Positions 9,827 to 18,013 of a stretch of 64,000 nt of DNA are shown here, piece after piece. Position numbers and translations under genes: made by a program. Source of the DNA: JANPPS01 sp965246835 (lineage in GTDB: Bacteria; Pseudomonadota; Alphaproteobacteria; Acetobacterales; Acetobacteraceae). The first letter of the stretch is position 1, and each line of letters opens with the position of its first letter. The notes under the pieces were generated by a model. The model made no database searches. It was not told the origin of the DNA and saw only the letters and a list, made by a program, of their open reading frames with translations. The DNA lies in NCBI GenBank assembly GCA_965246835.1, contig CBDFFQ010000001.1:2790001-2854000 (forward strand), written 5' to 3'.

Positions 9827-11128
9827 TCAGCCGCCGCCGCACTTGCCGGTCTTGACGTTGAAGTTGCCGCACGACATCGGCACCCGCCAGTCCGCGATCA
9901 GGTCACGCGACCCCTCGAGATACGGCGACCATTCCTGCGCCACGATCGTGCCCGGCGTCGTGCTCACGATGTTGAACTGGCCGTTCGCCTGGATCTCCCC
10001 GATCAGCACCGGCTTCGTGATGTGATGGTTCGGCATCATGGCAGACAGCCCGCCCGACAGGTTCGGGACGGACACGCCGATCATCGCGTCGATCACCTTC
10101 GTGGTGTCGAACGTGCCGGCCTTCTCCACCGCCTTCACCCACATGGCGAAGCCGATGACATGCGCCTCCATCGGGTCGTTGGTCACGCGCTTGGCATTCT
10201 TGGTATAGGCCTGCCAGCGGGCGATGAACGCCTTGTTGTCGGCGTTGTCCACGCTCATGAAGTAGTTCCAGGCGGCCAGGTGCCCCAGCAGCGGCTTCGT
10301 GTCGATGCCGGCCAGCTCTTCCTCACCCACGCTGAATGCCACCACCGGGATGTCGGTCGCCTTGATCCCCTGGTTGCCCAGCTCCTTGTAGAACGGCACG
10401 TTCGCATCGCCGTTGATCGTGCTGACCACCGCCGTCTTCTTGCCGGCCGAACCGAACTTCTTGATGTCGGCCACGATGGTCTGCCAGTCGCTATGCCCGA
10501 ACGGAGTGTAGTTGATCAGGATGTCTTCCTGCTTCACGCCCTTGGACTTCAGATAGGCTTCCAGGATCTTATTGGTCGTGCGCGGATACACATAGTCCGT
10601 GCCGGCCAGCACCCAGCGTTGCACTTTCTCTTCGGCCATCAGGTAGTCCACGGCCGGGATCGCCTGCTGGTTCGGGGCGGCACCGGTGTAGAACACGTTG
10701 CGGCTGCTCTCCTCGCCCTCGTACTGCACGGGGTAGAACAGGATGTTGTTGGTCTCCTCGAACACCGGCAGCACCGACTTGCGGGAAACGCTGGTCCAGC
10801 AGCCGAACACGGCCGCGACCTTCTGCACGGTGATCAGCTCGCGCGCCTTCTCGGCGAACAACGGCCAATTGGAGGCGGGATCGACCACCACGGCCTCGAG
10901 CTTGCGGCCCAGCACCCCGCCACGCTTGTTCTGCTCCTCGATCAGCATGAGCATCACGTCCTTCAGCGTCGTCTCGCTGATGGCCATGGTGCCGGACAGG
11001 CTATGCAGGATGCCGATCTTCACCGGCCCGGTGGCGGGCTGAGCTTGGGCCGGGGCGACAAGGGCGGGAACAGCCGCAGCCATGGCCGCCAGGCCAAGCC
11101 CGCGGACCCAGTTTCGAACTCTGCTCAT
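9827..11128 (-). CDS. urtA: Urea ABC transporter substrate-binding protein UrtA
   Basis: This is the periplasmic urea receptor of the transporter, 433 aa. A cleavable signal peptide ends near PALVAPAQAQPA. The mature part shows the UrtA features VKIGILHSLSGTMAISE, KRGGVLGRKLEAVVVDPASNW and FGCWTSVSRKSVLPVFEE. A final pair of cysteines (SCGNFNVKTGKCGG) may form a disulfide. The start codon overlaps the stop of an upstream acetyltransferase gene (ATGA), and the likely promoter is inside that gene (see 11183-11197). Confidence 0.96.
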   Translation of the reverse strand: MSRVRNWVRGLGLAAMAAAVPALVAPAQAQPATGPVKIGILHSLSGTMAISETTLKDVMLMLIEEQNKRGGVLGRKLEAVVVDPASNWPLFAEKARELITVQKVAAVFGCWTSVSRKSVLPVFEETNNILFYPVQYEGEESSRNVFYTGAAPNQQAIPAVDYLMAEEKVQRWVLAGTDYVYPRTTNKILEAYLKSKGVKQEDILINYTPFGHSDWQTIVADIKKFGSAGKKTAVVSTINGDANVPFYKELGNQGIKATDIPVVAFSVGEEELAGIDTKPLLGHLAAWNYFMSVDNADNKAFIARWQAYTKNAKRVTNDPMEAHVIGFAMWVKAVEKAGTFDTTKVIDAMIGVSVPNLSGGLSAMMPNHHITKPVLIGEIQANGQFNIVSTTPGTIVAQEWSPYLEGSRDLIADWRVPMSCGNFNVKTGKCGGG

Positions 11129-12276
11129 TGGTTTTGTCGCTCCTCCAGCACATCCGGCTCACGTCGCCGTGATCGCAACCATGCAAGACCGATGCCGCTT
11201 GCCCGGAGGCGGGCTGCGATCGCCAGCGGATGCCACCGGGGCCAGCAGGCCACCCACTGCATCTCGACCACCTCGCCCGCTAGACTGCGCTTATACCGGC
11301 TATCCCCCGCCAGAAAGTCGTAGCGCGTATCCCCGCGGGCCCGGCACCACTCGATGGCGGCGGCATGGCTGGTGAGGCCCGGTTTCTGATGGGGGGAGGC
11401 GGCGTCGTAGTCGAACCCGCTCTGGTATGCCGAGACCTGGCCATCGCGGACGAAGTTATACAGATATCCGAAGGCTCGCCCGCCTGCGGAGATCTGCAGC
11501 AGGTCCACCGACCCGGCAACGACCCCATCCCGGATCAGCGCATGATGAAACGCCAGCACCTCCGGCCCGGCAAAGGCGCCCGGCCGGCCGCGTGCTGCCC
11601 ACGCGCTCACATGCCAGGCACACATCGCCTCGAAAAACGCCATTGCCTGACCGACCGTGCCGGCGCGGGTCACGGTGAGCGGGCCAGTCGCTTCATAGGC
11701 CCGCTGGGACCGGCTGAGTTGCTGCCGCGTGTTGCGGCTCAGCTGCGCCGCGTAGCTGCCCGGGATGGGCACGGCGGCCAGATCGACGAACGGCGCCATC
11801 CGGACCTGCTGCCTCACGACCCGGCGGCGTCCCTGCCGCGCCAGCTCGGCCAACTCCTTGGAAATGCCGGACAGCACGAGCCCGCTGCGCCAGGGTAGGG
11901 CGTCCAGCATCGCTTTGCTGGTCAAGACCTGCTGGTCCCTGGGCCCGGTGAGCAAGAGGCCGTTATGCTCGATGAACACGCTGTCCCGCACGCTGTCGCC
12001 GCTCTCATGCAGATGCAGCACCGGGCCGTGCCAGCGGCGGCGGCGATTGAACAGCGCGAGGCCGATGAGCGCGCCCTGGTGCCACGCCTCCAGCAGCACC
12101 GGGTCCGGATAGCGTTGGGCTGCCTGGCACCCGACCCAGGCCCAGCTCTGGAAAAACGAGGCCCCCGCTTCCGCCTCGACCTGCCGCCACCGTGCGCCCA
12201 GCACCGCGATCCCGGCAGCGTCCCACACCGGGCGGGACTGGCGGATCTCAGGCGCGAAGGGCGGGGGCGGAATCAT
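11125..12276 (-). CDS. CelD/BcsL-like GNAT acetyltransferase
   Basis: The protein resembles the GNAT-fold enzymes of cellulose/exopolysaccharide loci (Acetyltransf_6 type) that are thought to acylate extracellular polysaccharide or its precursors. The motif TSHAAAIEWCRARGDTRYDFLAGDSRYKRSL (given here as TRYDFLAGDSRYKRSL) is characteristic, as is the helix NTRQQLSRSQRAYE. From MIPPPPFAPE at 12276 it is 383 aa; an in-frame start at 12369 exists. Its function belongs with the polysaccharide genes to the right, yet its end overlaps urtA by 4 nt. Confidence 0.8.
   Translation of the reverse strand: MIPPPPFAPEIRQSRPVWDAAGIAVLGARWRQVEAEAGASFFQSWAWVGCQAAQRYPDPVLLEAWHQGALIGLALFNRRRRWHGPVLHLHESGDSVRDSVFIEHNGLLLTGPRDQQVLTSKAMLDALPWRSGLVLSGISKELAELARQGRRRVVRQQVRMAPFVDLAAVPIPGSYAAQLSRNTRQQLSRSQRAYEATGPLTVTRAGTVGQAMAFFEAMCAWHVSAWAARGRPGAFAGPEVLAFHHALIRDGVVAGSVDLLQISAGGRAFGYLYNFVRDGQVSAYQSGFDYDAASPHQKPGLTSHAAAIEWCRARGDTRYDFLAGDSRYKRSLAGEVVEMQWVACWPRWHPLAIAARLRASGIGLAWLRSRRREPDVLEERQNQ
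11183..11197 (-). promoter_or_regulatory. Candidate sigma-54 (-24/-12) promoter for urtA
   Basis: On the minus strand the sequence CGGCATCGGTCTTGCA has GG and GC separated by exactly 10 nt and matches the consensus TGGCAC-N5-TTGCW at 9 of 11 defined positions. The predicted transcript would begin about 43 nt before the urtA ATG, inside the acetyltransferase coding region. Nitrogen-regulated NtrC/sigma-54 control is well known for urea uptake genes. No NtrC boxes were identified, so this remains a sequence match in a sensible place. Confidence 0.45.
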
Positions 12277-12454
12277 CAAGAGCACCAGTAGAGCACGCGC
12301 CCCATCCCGCAAACCGAGACGCGGGGAGCGAGAGGCACGGGTGTGCGGCGGCGCCACAGCATGCCGCAATCCCCGGCAGGACCGCTATCCGCGGCCCGCT
12401 TTTCCCGGCAGAACAGAGGCGATTACTCAGGGACCACCCGTGCTCCGCACCGCC

Positions 12455-13189
12455 ATGACCGTTCTGCTGGTCCCACCCGTGAACCTCGCCGTGCTCGGCC
12501 TGGTTGCGGCGTTGCTGGCGTGGCGATCCGCCCGGCCCGGCGCCCTCGTCAGAGCCGTCCGTAGCGCCGGGGCACTGTGCCTGATGGCGCTGGTGATCCT
12601 GTCCGTGCCGGCGGTGGGCATGGTGGCGCTGGCCTCGCTCGATCCCGGCGGCGTGCCGGCCCCGGTGCGGCCGCCCGCGGCAATCGTGATCCTGGGCGGG
12701 GACGTCGCCCGCCTCGAGACGCCGGCCCTCGCGATGAACGGTCCGCTCACGCTCGAACGGCTGCGCGCCGGCGCCGCCCTGCATCGCGCCACCGGGCTGC
12801 CGATCCTGGTCACGGGCGGCATCGTGGGGGAGACCGCGATCCCGGTCGGCACCCTGATGGCCGACAGCCTAGCGCAGGATTTCGCGGTGACGGCCCGCTG
12901 GACGGAGGCCGTGTCGTTCGACACGTGGGAGAACGCCGATCTCAGCGCCCGGATGTTGGCGCAGGACGGCATCCGCAGCGTGTTCCTCGTGACGCATGCG
13001 TGGCACATGCGCCGCGCGCTGCTGGCGTTCCGCCGGCATGGGATCGAGGCGGTGCCGGCGCCCGTGCGGCCGGACCCCTGGCCCGCGGGACGCTGGCAGG
13101 AATTCGTGCCGCGGGTCTCGGCTTGGCAAAACAGCTATTTCGGGCTGCATGAATGGGTGGGGCTGGCCTGGTATGCGTTCCGTCGTTGA
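12455..13189 (+). CDS. YdcF-family (DUF218) membrane-anchored protein
   Basis: The product starts MTVLLVPPVNLAVLGLVAALLA, giving one or two N-terminal membrane helices, followed by a periplasmic DUF218 domain. Core motifs are AIVILGGDVARLETP, ILVTGGIVG and VSFDTWENADLSARML, and the typical FLVTHAWHMRRALLAFRRHGI. The molecular activity of YdcF/ElyC/SanA proteins is poorly known, with links to envelope polymer synthesis. It is 244 aa from ATG 12455 and overlaps the next acetyltransferase gene by 17 nt, so the two are probably co-expressed. Confidence 0.85.
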   Translation: MTVLLVPPVNLAVLGLVAALLAWRSARPGALVRAVRSAGALCLMALVILSVPAVGMVALASLDPGGVPAPVRPPAAIVILGGDVARLETPALAMNGPLTLERLRAGAALHRATGLPILVTGGIVGETAIPVGTLMADSLAQDFAVTARWTEAVSFDTWENADLSARMLAQDGIRSVFLVTHAWHMRRALLAFRRHGIEAVPAPVRPDPWPAGRWQEFVPRVSAWQNSYFGLHEWVGLAWYAFRR

Positions 13190-14231
13190 GGCTCGCCGCA
13201 TCGCGGCACCGGGCCCGGAATGGGATGGGCTGTTCGCCCGCGCCCCCGTGCAATCGACCCGGCAGTGGTTCGACGCTATCGGCCGCGCCGCCCTGCCGCC
13301 CGGCCGTGTGGTTGTCTACATCGCTTGCTGGAAGGACGGCGTGCCGCTGGCGCTGTTCCCGATGGTCGCGGGCCCCAACGATTTCCTGGCCGGGCCGGAT
13401 ACGCCCTACACCGTGCTGTATGAGCCCTTGCTGGCCCCCGGTCTGGGCGCGGCCACGGTGCGGGGCGTGGGGGCGGCGTTCGGCCGCGCGTGCCGGGGCG
13501 CCGGACCGGTCCGCCTGGATGCGATGGACGCCGCGTGGCCCGCGCTCCCTTTGCTGCTGGACGGCATGGCGGAGAGCGGCCTGCTGCCGGAGCGATTCGA
13601 CCATTTCGGCAATTGGCACCAGCCGGTCGAGGGCTGGAGCTGGGACCGCTACCTCGCCAGCCGCTCCGGCGCGCATCGGGAGACGATCCGGCGCAAGGGG
13701 CAGGCTGCGGCGCGGGACGGCACGGTTCGCCTCCAACTGGTGCAGCATCCCGATGAGCTGGGCCCGGCGCTCGACGCCTATGAGGCGATCTATGCCCGCA
13801 GCTGGAAGGAGCCGGAGCCGTATCCCGGCTTCAACCAAGCTTTGCTGCCGGGCTTGGCCGCCGCGGGGTGGGTTCGGATGGGCGTCATGTGGGCGGGGGA
13901 GCAGCCGCTGGCCGCGCAGTATTGGACCGTGCGCGACGGGGTCGCGACCGTGCTGAAACTGGCGCATGACCAGGCCTTCAAGGCCCGCTCCCCGGGCACG
14001 GTGCTGACGGCCTGGATGATCCGCGGCCTGTTGGAGGCGGGGATCAAGGAGCTGGATTTCGGCCGCGGTGACGATCCTTACAAGCAGCTCTGGGTGTCGG
14101 AGCGGCGGCAGCGCGTGGGCGTGGTGCTGGTCGACCCCTGGAAACTGTCGGGCATGATGTCCGTCGTGCGCCAGCGGGCCGGGCGGTTGCGGCGCTGGCT
14201 GCGGGCCCGCCGGGTCTTAAGTGCATCTTAA
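13173..14231 (+). CDS. GNAT-family polysaccharide-associated acetyltransferase
   Basis: The 352-aa product is a second CelD/BcsL-like GNAT protein. Motifs include RSGAHRETIRRKGQAAARD, YEAIYARSWKEPEPYP and the C-terminal IKELDFGRGDDPYKQLWV, which match the Acetyltransf_6 pattern. The start at 13173 (MRSVVEARR) is preferred; the longer frame is out-of-frame ydcF. Its length and fold agree with cytoplasmic enzymes that modify sugars of exported polysaccharides. The exact substrate is unknown. Confidence 0.82.
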   Translation: MRSVVEARRIAAPGPEWDGLFARAPVQSTRQWFDAIGRAALPPGRVVVYIACWKDGVPLALFPMVAGPNDFLAGPDTPYTVLYEPLLAPGLGAATVRGVGAAFGRACRGAGPVRLDAMDAAWPALPLLLDGMAESGLLPERFDHFGNWHQPVEGWSWDRYLASRSGAHRETIRRKGQAAARDGTVRLQLVQHPDELGPALDAYEAIYARSWKEPEPYPGFNQALLPGLAAAGWVRMGVMWAGEQPLAAQYWTVRDGVATVLKLAHDQAFKARSPGTVLTAWMIRGLLEAGIKELDFGRGDDPYKQLWVSERRQRVGVVLVDPWKLSGMMSVVRQRAGRLRRWLRARRVLSAS

Positions 14232-14412
14232 CTGTTCAGCCGCTATGGTGGCACAGGTCACAGCGAGGGCAGGCTGGATGGGATTTGTCAGGAAGTGCCA
14301 GATTGACGGGCTCTCGCCGTCTCGCGCCATGGTCTTGCCGCATAGGTACGGCTAACGGTTCAAAAATCCGATCGGGTGTGTAACCGGGTCGTGTGGAAAA
14401 TGAGGGTCGGGC

Positions 14413-16248
14413 ATGTGCGGCATTGTGGGCGTGATCGGGATCGAGCCGGCGGCACCCGTCCTGCTGGAGGCGCTGCGGCGGCTTGAATACCGCGGCTATG
14501 ACAGCGCGGGCATCGCCACGCTGGTGGGCACGGGAATCGAGCGGCGGCGCGCGCCGGGTAAGCTGATGAACCTGGCCACGGTGTTGGATCAGGACCCACT
14601 GCCCGGCATCGTCGGCATCGGCCACACGCGCTGGGCCACCCACGGCGCCCCCACGCAGCGCAACGCCCATCCCCATGGCACCCCGCGCGTGAGCGTCGTG
14701 CATAACGGCATCATCGAGAATCACGCCGAACTTCGCGCCGAGTTGGAGGCGGCTGGCCAGGTATTCGAGACCGAGACCGATACCGAAACGGTGGCGCAGC
14801 TCATCGACCTGCATCTGGCGCGCGGGCAGGAGCCCGTGGAAGCCGCGCGGGAGGCATTCCGGCGGTTGGAGGGCGCCTATGCCCTGGCGCTCGTGTTCGC
14901 CGGGCATCCGGAACTGATGATCGGCGCCCAGCACGGCGCGCCTTTGGCCGTGGGCTTCGGTGAGCAGGCGATGTTCCTCGGCAGCGACAGCCTGGCCCTG
15001 GCGCCGCTGACCCGGCGCATCGCCTACATGCAGGATGGCGACTGGGTCGTGATCACCCGGGAGGGCGCGGCGTTCTTCAACACGGCCGGCTCCGGCGTGG
15101 ACCAGCCCGTGAACCGCGAGATCCGCCTTACCGTTCAGACCGGCGCTGTGGTCGGCAAGGACGGCTACCGCCATTTCATGGAAAAGGAGCTGCACGAGCA
15201 TCCGGCCGCCATCGGTCAGACGCTGGCCCGCATGCTCGACGCCTCCACCCGCGCCGTGACCTTGCCGGACCTGCCATTCGCCTGGCCGGACGTGCCGCGC
15301 GTGAGCGTGAGCGGCTGCGGCAGCACCTATTTCGCCGGGCTGGTGGCGCGCCATTGGCTGGAGGAAGTGGCCCGGCTGCCGTCCGACATCGATTACGCTT
15401 CCGAGCTGCGGTATCGGATGCCGCCCTTGCCGAAGGGTGGTGTGGGATTGCTGGTAAGCCAAAGTGGGGAGACCGCGGACACGCTCGCCGCGCTCCGCTA
15501 CATGCGCGCCAGCGGGCAGCATGTTCTGTCGGTGCTGAACGTACCGGAAAGCACGATGGCGCGCGAAAGCGACGTCGTGATGGAGACCGTCGCCGGGCCG
15601 GAGATCGGGGTGGCGAGCACCAAGGCGTTCACTGCCCAGCTCACGGTCCTGGCCTGCCTCGCGATCGGCGCCGCCCGCGGCCGCACCACGATCGATGCGG
15701 CGGAAGAGGCACGGCTGGTCGCGGCATTGCTGGAACTGCCGTCCCGCGCGGCGGAGCTGCTGTCCCATGACGGCCCGATCCGCAAGGTGGCCGTCCGCAT
15801 GGCGGAGGCGCGGGACGTGCTGTGCCTGGGCCGCGGCGCCAACCACGCCATCGCGCTCGAGGCGGCGCTGAAGCTGAAGGAGATCTGCTACATCCATGCC
15901 GAGGGCTATGCCGCCGGCGAAATGAAGCACGGCCCGATCGCATTGATCGACCCGCACGTGCCGATCCTGGGCATCGTGCCCTCCGGTCCCCTGTTCGAAA
16001 AGACCGCTTCCAACCTGCAGGAAGCGGCAGCGCGGGGCGGGCAGCTCGTGATCCTGAGTGACGCCGCAGGCTGCTCCAAGCTGCGCAGCATCGCGGCCGA
16101 ATGTGTGGAGCTGCCGGCGGTGGACCCGTTCGTGGCGCCCATCCTGTATGCGATCGCCGTGCAGATGCTGGCCTACCACACCGCGCTGCTACGCGGCACG
16201 GACGTGGACCAGCCGCGCAACCTCGCGAAGAGCGTGACGGTCGAGTAG
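14413..16248 (+). CDS. glmS: Glutamine--fructose-6-phosphate aminotransferase
   Basis: GlmS makes glucosamine-6-phosphate from fructose-6-phosphate and glutamine, the entry step to UDP-GlcNAc for peptidoglycan and exopolysaccharide. The 611-aa protein has the N-terminal class II amidotransferase domain with the nucleophile Cys2 (MCGIVGVIG), GHTRWATHG and the tandem SIS domains with SGCGSTYFAGLVARHWLEE, SQSGETADT and AEGYAAGEMKHGPIALID. The C terminus ends LAKSVTVE, as expected. It may be a second, locus-specific copy; that cannot be told from this window. Confidence 0.96.
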   Translation: MCGIVGVIGIEPAAPVLLEALRRLEYRGYDSAGIATLVGTGIERRRAPGKLMNLATVLDQDPLPGIVGIGHTRWATHGAPTQRNAHPHGTPRVSVVHNGIIENHAELRAELEAAGQVFETETDTETVAQLIDLHLARGQEPVEAAREAFRRLEGAYALALVFAGHPELMIGAQHGAPLAVGFGEQAMFLGSDSLALAPLTRRIAYMQDGDWVVITREGAAFFNTAGSGVDQPVNREIRLTVQTGAVVGKDGYRHFMEKELHEHPAAIGQTLARMLDASTRAVTLPDLPFAWPDVPRVSVSGCGSTYFAGLVARHWLEEVARLPSDIDYASELRYRMPPLPKGGVGLLVSQSGETADTLAALRYMRASGQHVLSVLNVPESTMARESDVVMETVAGPEIGVASTKAFTAQLTVLACLAIGAARGRTTIDAAEEARLVAALLELPSRAAELLSHDGPIRKVAVRMAEARDVLCLGRGANHAIALEAALKLKEICYIHAEGYAAGEMKHGPIALIDPHVPILGIVPSGPLFEKTASNLQEAAARGGQLVILSDAAGCSKLRSIAAECVELPAVDPFVAPILYAIAVQMLAYHTALLRGTDVDQPRNLAKSVTVE

Positions 16249-16254
16249 CGGGCG

Positions 16255-17211
16255 ATGGGCACTTACCTGGTTACGGGTGGCGCCGGGTTCATCGGCTCTC
16301 ATCTTTGCGATTCCTTGCTGGAATCCGGCCATCGGGTCCGCGTGCTGGACGACCTGTCGACCGGTCGGGTCGAGAATTTGGACCGGCGCTGCGAGTTGAT
16401 CCGGGGCGACGCGGCAGATGCCGGGCTGCTGACGCATGCGATGGACGGGGTCGAGGGTTGCTTCCACCTGGCCGCCATCGCCTCCGTCGCGCGTGGCAAC
16501 GAGGACTGGCCCGGCACCCATCGCGTCAATCAATCCGCAACGGTCGCGGTGCTGGATGCGGCCCGGGCGGCGGGGCGGGTGCCGGTGGCCTACGCCTCCT
16601 CCGCCGCGATCTACGGCACCGTGGACGGCGTGGCGGACGAAACCCGGGTGCCGGCACCGCGCACCGCGTATGGGGCGGACAAGCTCGGCTCGGAACTGCA
16701 TGCCCGTGTCGGCTTCCTGGTGCATGGCGTGCCCACGATGGGTTTCCGTTTCTTCAACGTGTACGGCCCCCGGCAGGATCCGGCTTCCCCGTATAGCGGC
16801 GTGATCTCTATTTTCGCGCGGGCGATCGGCGCCGGGCAGCCCGTGACGCTGCATGGCGCCGGCACGCAAAGCCGGGATTTCGTCTATGTAGCCGATGTGG
16901 TGGCGCATCTGCGCGCTGGCATGACCCGGATCGAGGCGGAGCCCGGATGCCACGTCCTGAACGTCTGCACCGGGCGGGAGAATTCGTTGCTGACGCTGGT
17001 GGACGTGCTGGGCCGGCTCAGTGGTCAGCACGCGATCACCCGGCACGGGCCGCCGCGCGTGGGAGACATCGCACGCTCCCTCGGCTCCCCGGCTTTGGCG
17101 CAGCAGGTCCTAGGGATCAGCGCCGTGACGCCTTTGGAGGATGGCCTGCGCGCCACGCTCGCGAGCCTCGCCCCGGTCCCCGTTCCAACCCGGGCGCTGG
17201 AGCGGGCATGA
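16255..17211 (+). CDS. NAD-dependent epimerase/dehydratase (UDP-glucose 4-epimerase-like)
   Basis: This is an extended short-chain dehydrogenase, 318 aa, acting on nucleotide sugars. The Rossmann motif TGGAGFIGSHL lies at residues 7-17; the catalytic triad is visible as SS in YASSAAIYG and YxxxK in YGADK. RFFNVYGPRQDP is typical of UDP-GlcNAc/glucose C4-epimerases. It starts 6 nt after glmS, suggesting that both supply amino-sugar precursors. The exact substrate cannot be read from the sequence. Confidence 0.88.
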   Translation: MGTYLVTGGAGFIGSHLCDSLLESGHRVRVLDDLSTGRVENLDRRCELIRGDAADAGLLTHAMDGVEGCFHLAAIASVARGNEDWPGTHRVNQSATVAVLDAARAAGRVPVAYASSAAIYGTVDGVADETRVPAPRTAYGADKLGSELHARVGFLVHGVPTMGFRFFNVYGPRQDPASPYSGVISIFARAIGAGQPVTLHGAGTQSRDFVYVADVVAHLRAGMTRIEAEPGCHVLNVCTGRENSLLTLVDVLGRLSGQHAITRHGPPRVGDIARSLGSPALAQQVLGISAVTPLEDGLRATLASLAPVPVPTRALERA

Positions 17212-17268
17212 AGCCCCGCTTGTCGTGCATGAACGCGCAATGGTATGGGTCGCCCCGGCGAAAGCTGA

Positions 17269-17340
17269 AGGCGTGTAGCTCAGTGGTAGAGCGCTGCTAT
17301 TACATGGCAGAGGCCGGGGGTTCGACTCCTTCCGCGCCTA
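17269..17340 (+). tRNA. tRNA-Val (anticodon TAC)
   Basis: A full cloverleaf can be drawn. The acceptor is AGGCGTG (17269-17275) with CGCGCCT (17333-17339) and discriminator A. The D-arm is GCTC/GAGC and the anticodon stem CTGCT/GGCAG, with loop ATTACAT giving anticodon TAC. The T-arm has loop TTCGACT. CCA is not encoded, and TTTT follows. Less common features are the A1-U72 first pair and two G-U pairs in the T-stem, so it may be a diverged copy. Confidence 0.85.
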
Positions 17341-17380
17341 TTTTCGGACCGGCCGTCGTTAAAGTGGAGACAGCGCAGTG

Positions 17381-18004
17381 ATGGTATTCCGCGGATCGAA
17401 GTTCTGGATTGCCGCTGCCCTGCTCATCGCAGCGCTGCCCGGCTGCCGCGGGCCGGTCGCCTCTACCGAGATTCCGCCGCTGCCGGCAGCCTCCAGCACG
17501 CCCTACCTGATCGGGCCTGGCGACCAGCTGAGCATCTTCGTGTATCAAGCGCCGCAATTAAGCGTGCCCGGCCTCGCCGTCCGGCCCGACGGGCGTATCT
17601 CCATGCCGCTCATCCCAGACATCATCGCCGCCGGCAAAACACCCACGGTCCTGGCGAAGGACATCGAAGATCGCCTGAAGGAATTCGTGAAGCAGCCGAA
17701 CGTGTCGGTGATCGTCGGCAGCTTCGTGGGCCCGCTCGATCGCCAGATCCGCGTGATCGGTGAGGCGACGGAGCCGCTGGCGCTGCCGTATCGCGATCAG
17801 ATGACCGTGCTGGACGTGATGATCCAGACCAAGGGACTGACCCGGTTCGCGGCCGGCAACAGCGCCGTGATCGTCCGCAACGTCAATGGCCAGCGCCAGA
17901 CCATCAAGGTTCGGCTCAGCGATTTGCTGAAGGACGGGGACATCGACCAGAACGTGGCGATGCTGCCGGGCGACACGCTGATCATTCCGCAAAGCTACTT
18001 CTAA
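17381..18004 (+). CDS. Polysaccharide export outer-membrane lipoprotein (Wza-like)
   Basis: The protein is an outer-membrane export channel component for exopolysaccharide, 207 aa. The N-terminal lipoprotein signal ends in ALPGC. The Poly_export motif YLIGPGDQLSIFVYQAPQLS is followed by VRPDGRISMPLIPDI and a SLBB-like domain (IRVIGEATEPLALPYRDQMT). This short form is the type found in exosortase-A loci. Start is ATG 17381, or the adjacent GTG 17378. The chain-length gene follows 9 nt later, consistent with an export operon. Confidence 0.92.
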   Translation: MVFRGSKFWIAAALLIAALPGCRGPVASTEIPPLPAASSTPYLIGPGDQLSIFVYQAPQLSVPGLAVRPDGRISMPLIPDIIAAGKTPTVLAKDIEDRLKEFVKQPNVSVIVGSFVGPLDRQIRVIGEATEPLALPYRDQMTVLDVMIQTKGLTRFAAGNSAVIVRNVNGQRQTIKVRLSDLLKDGDIDQNVAMLPGDTLIIPQSYF

Positions 18005-18013
18005 GGTATTCCC

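Noticed and set aside
14236..16179. 647-aa minus-strand frame opposite glmS
   Set aside because: It mirrors glmS codon for codon and has the His/Gln/Asp/Arg/Gly composition typical of antisense frames in GC-rich DNA.
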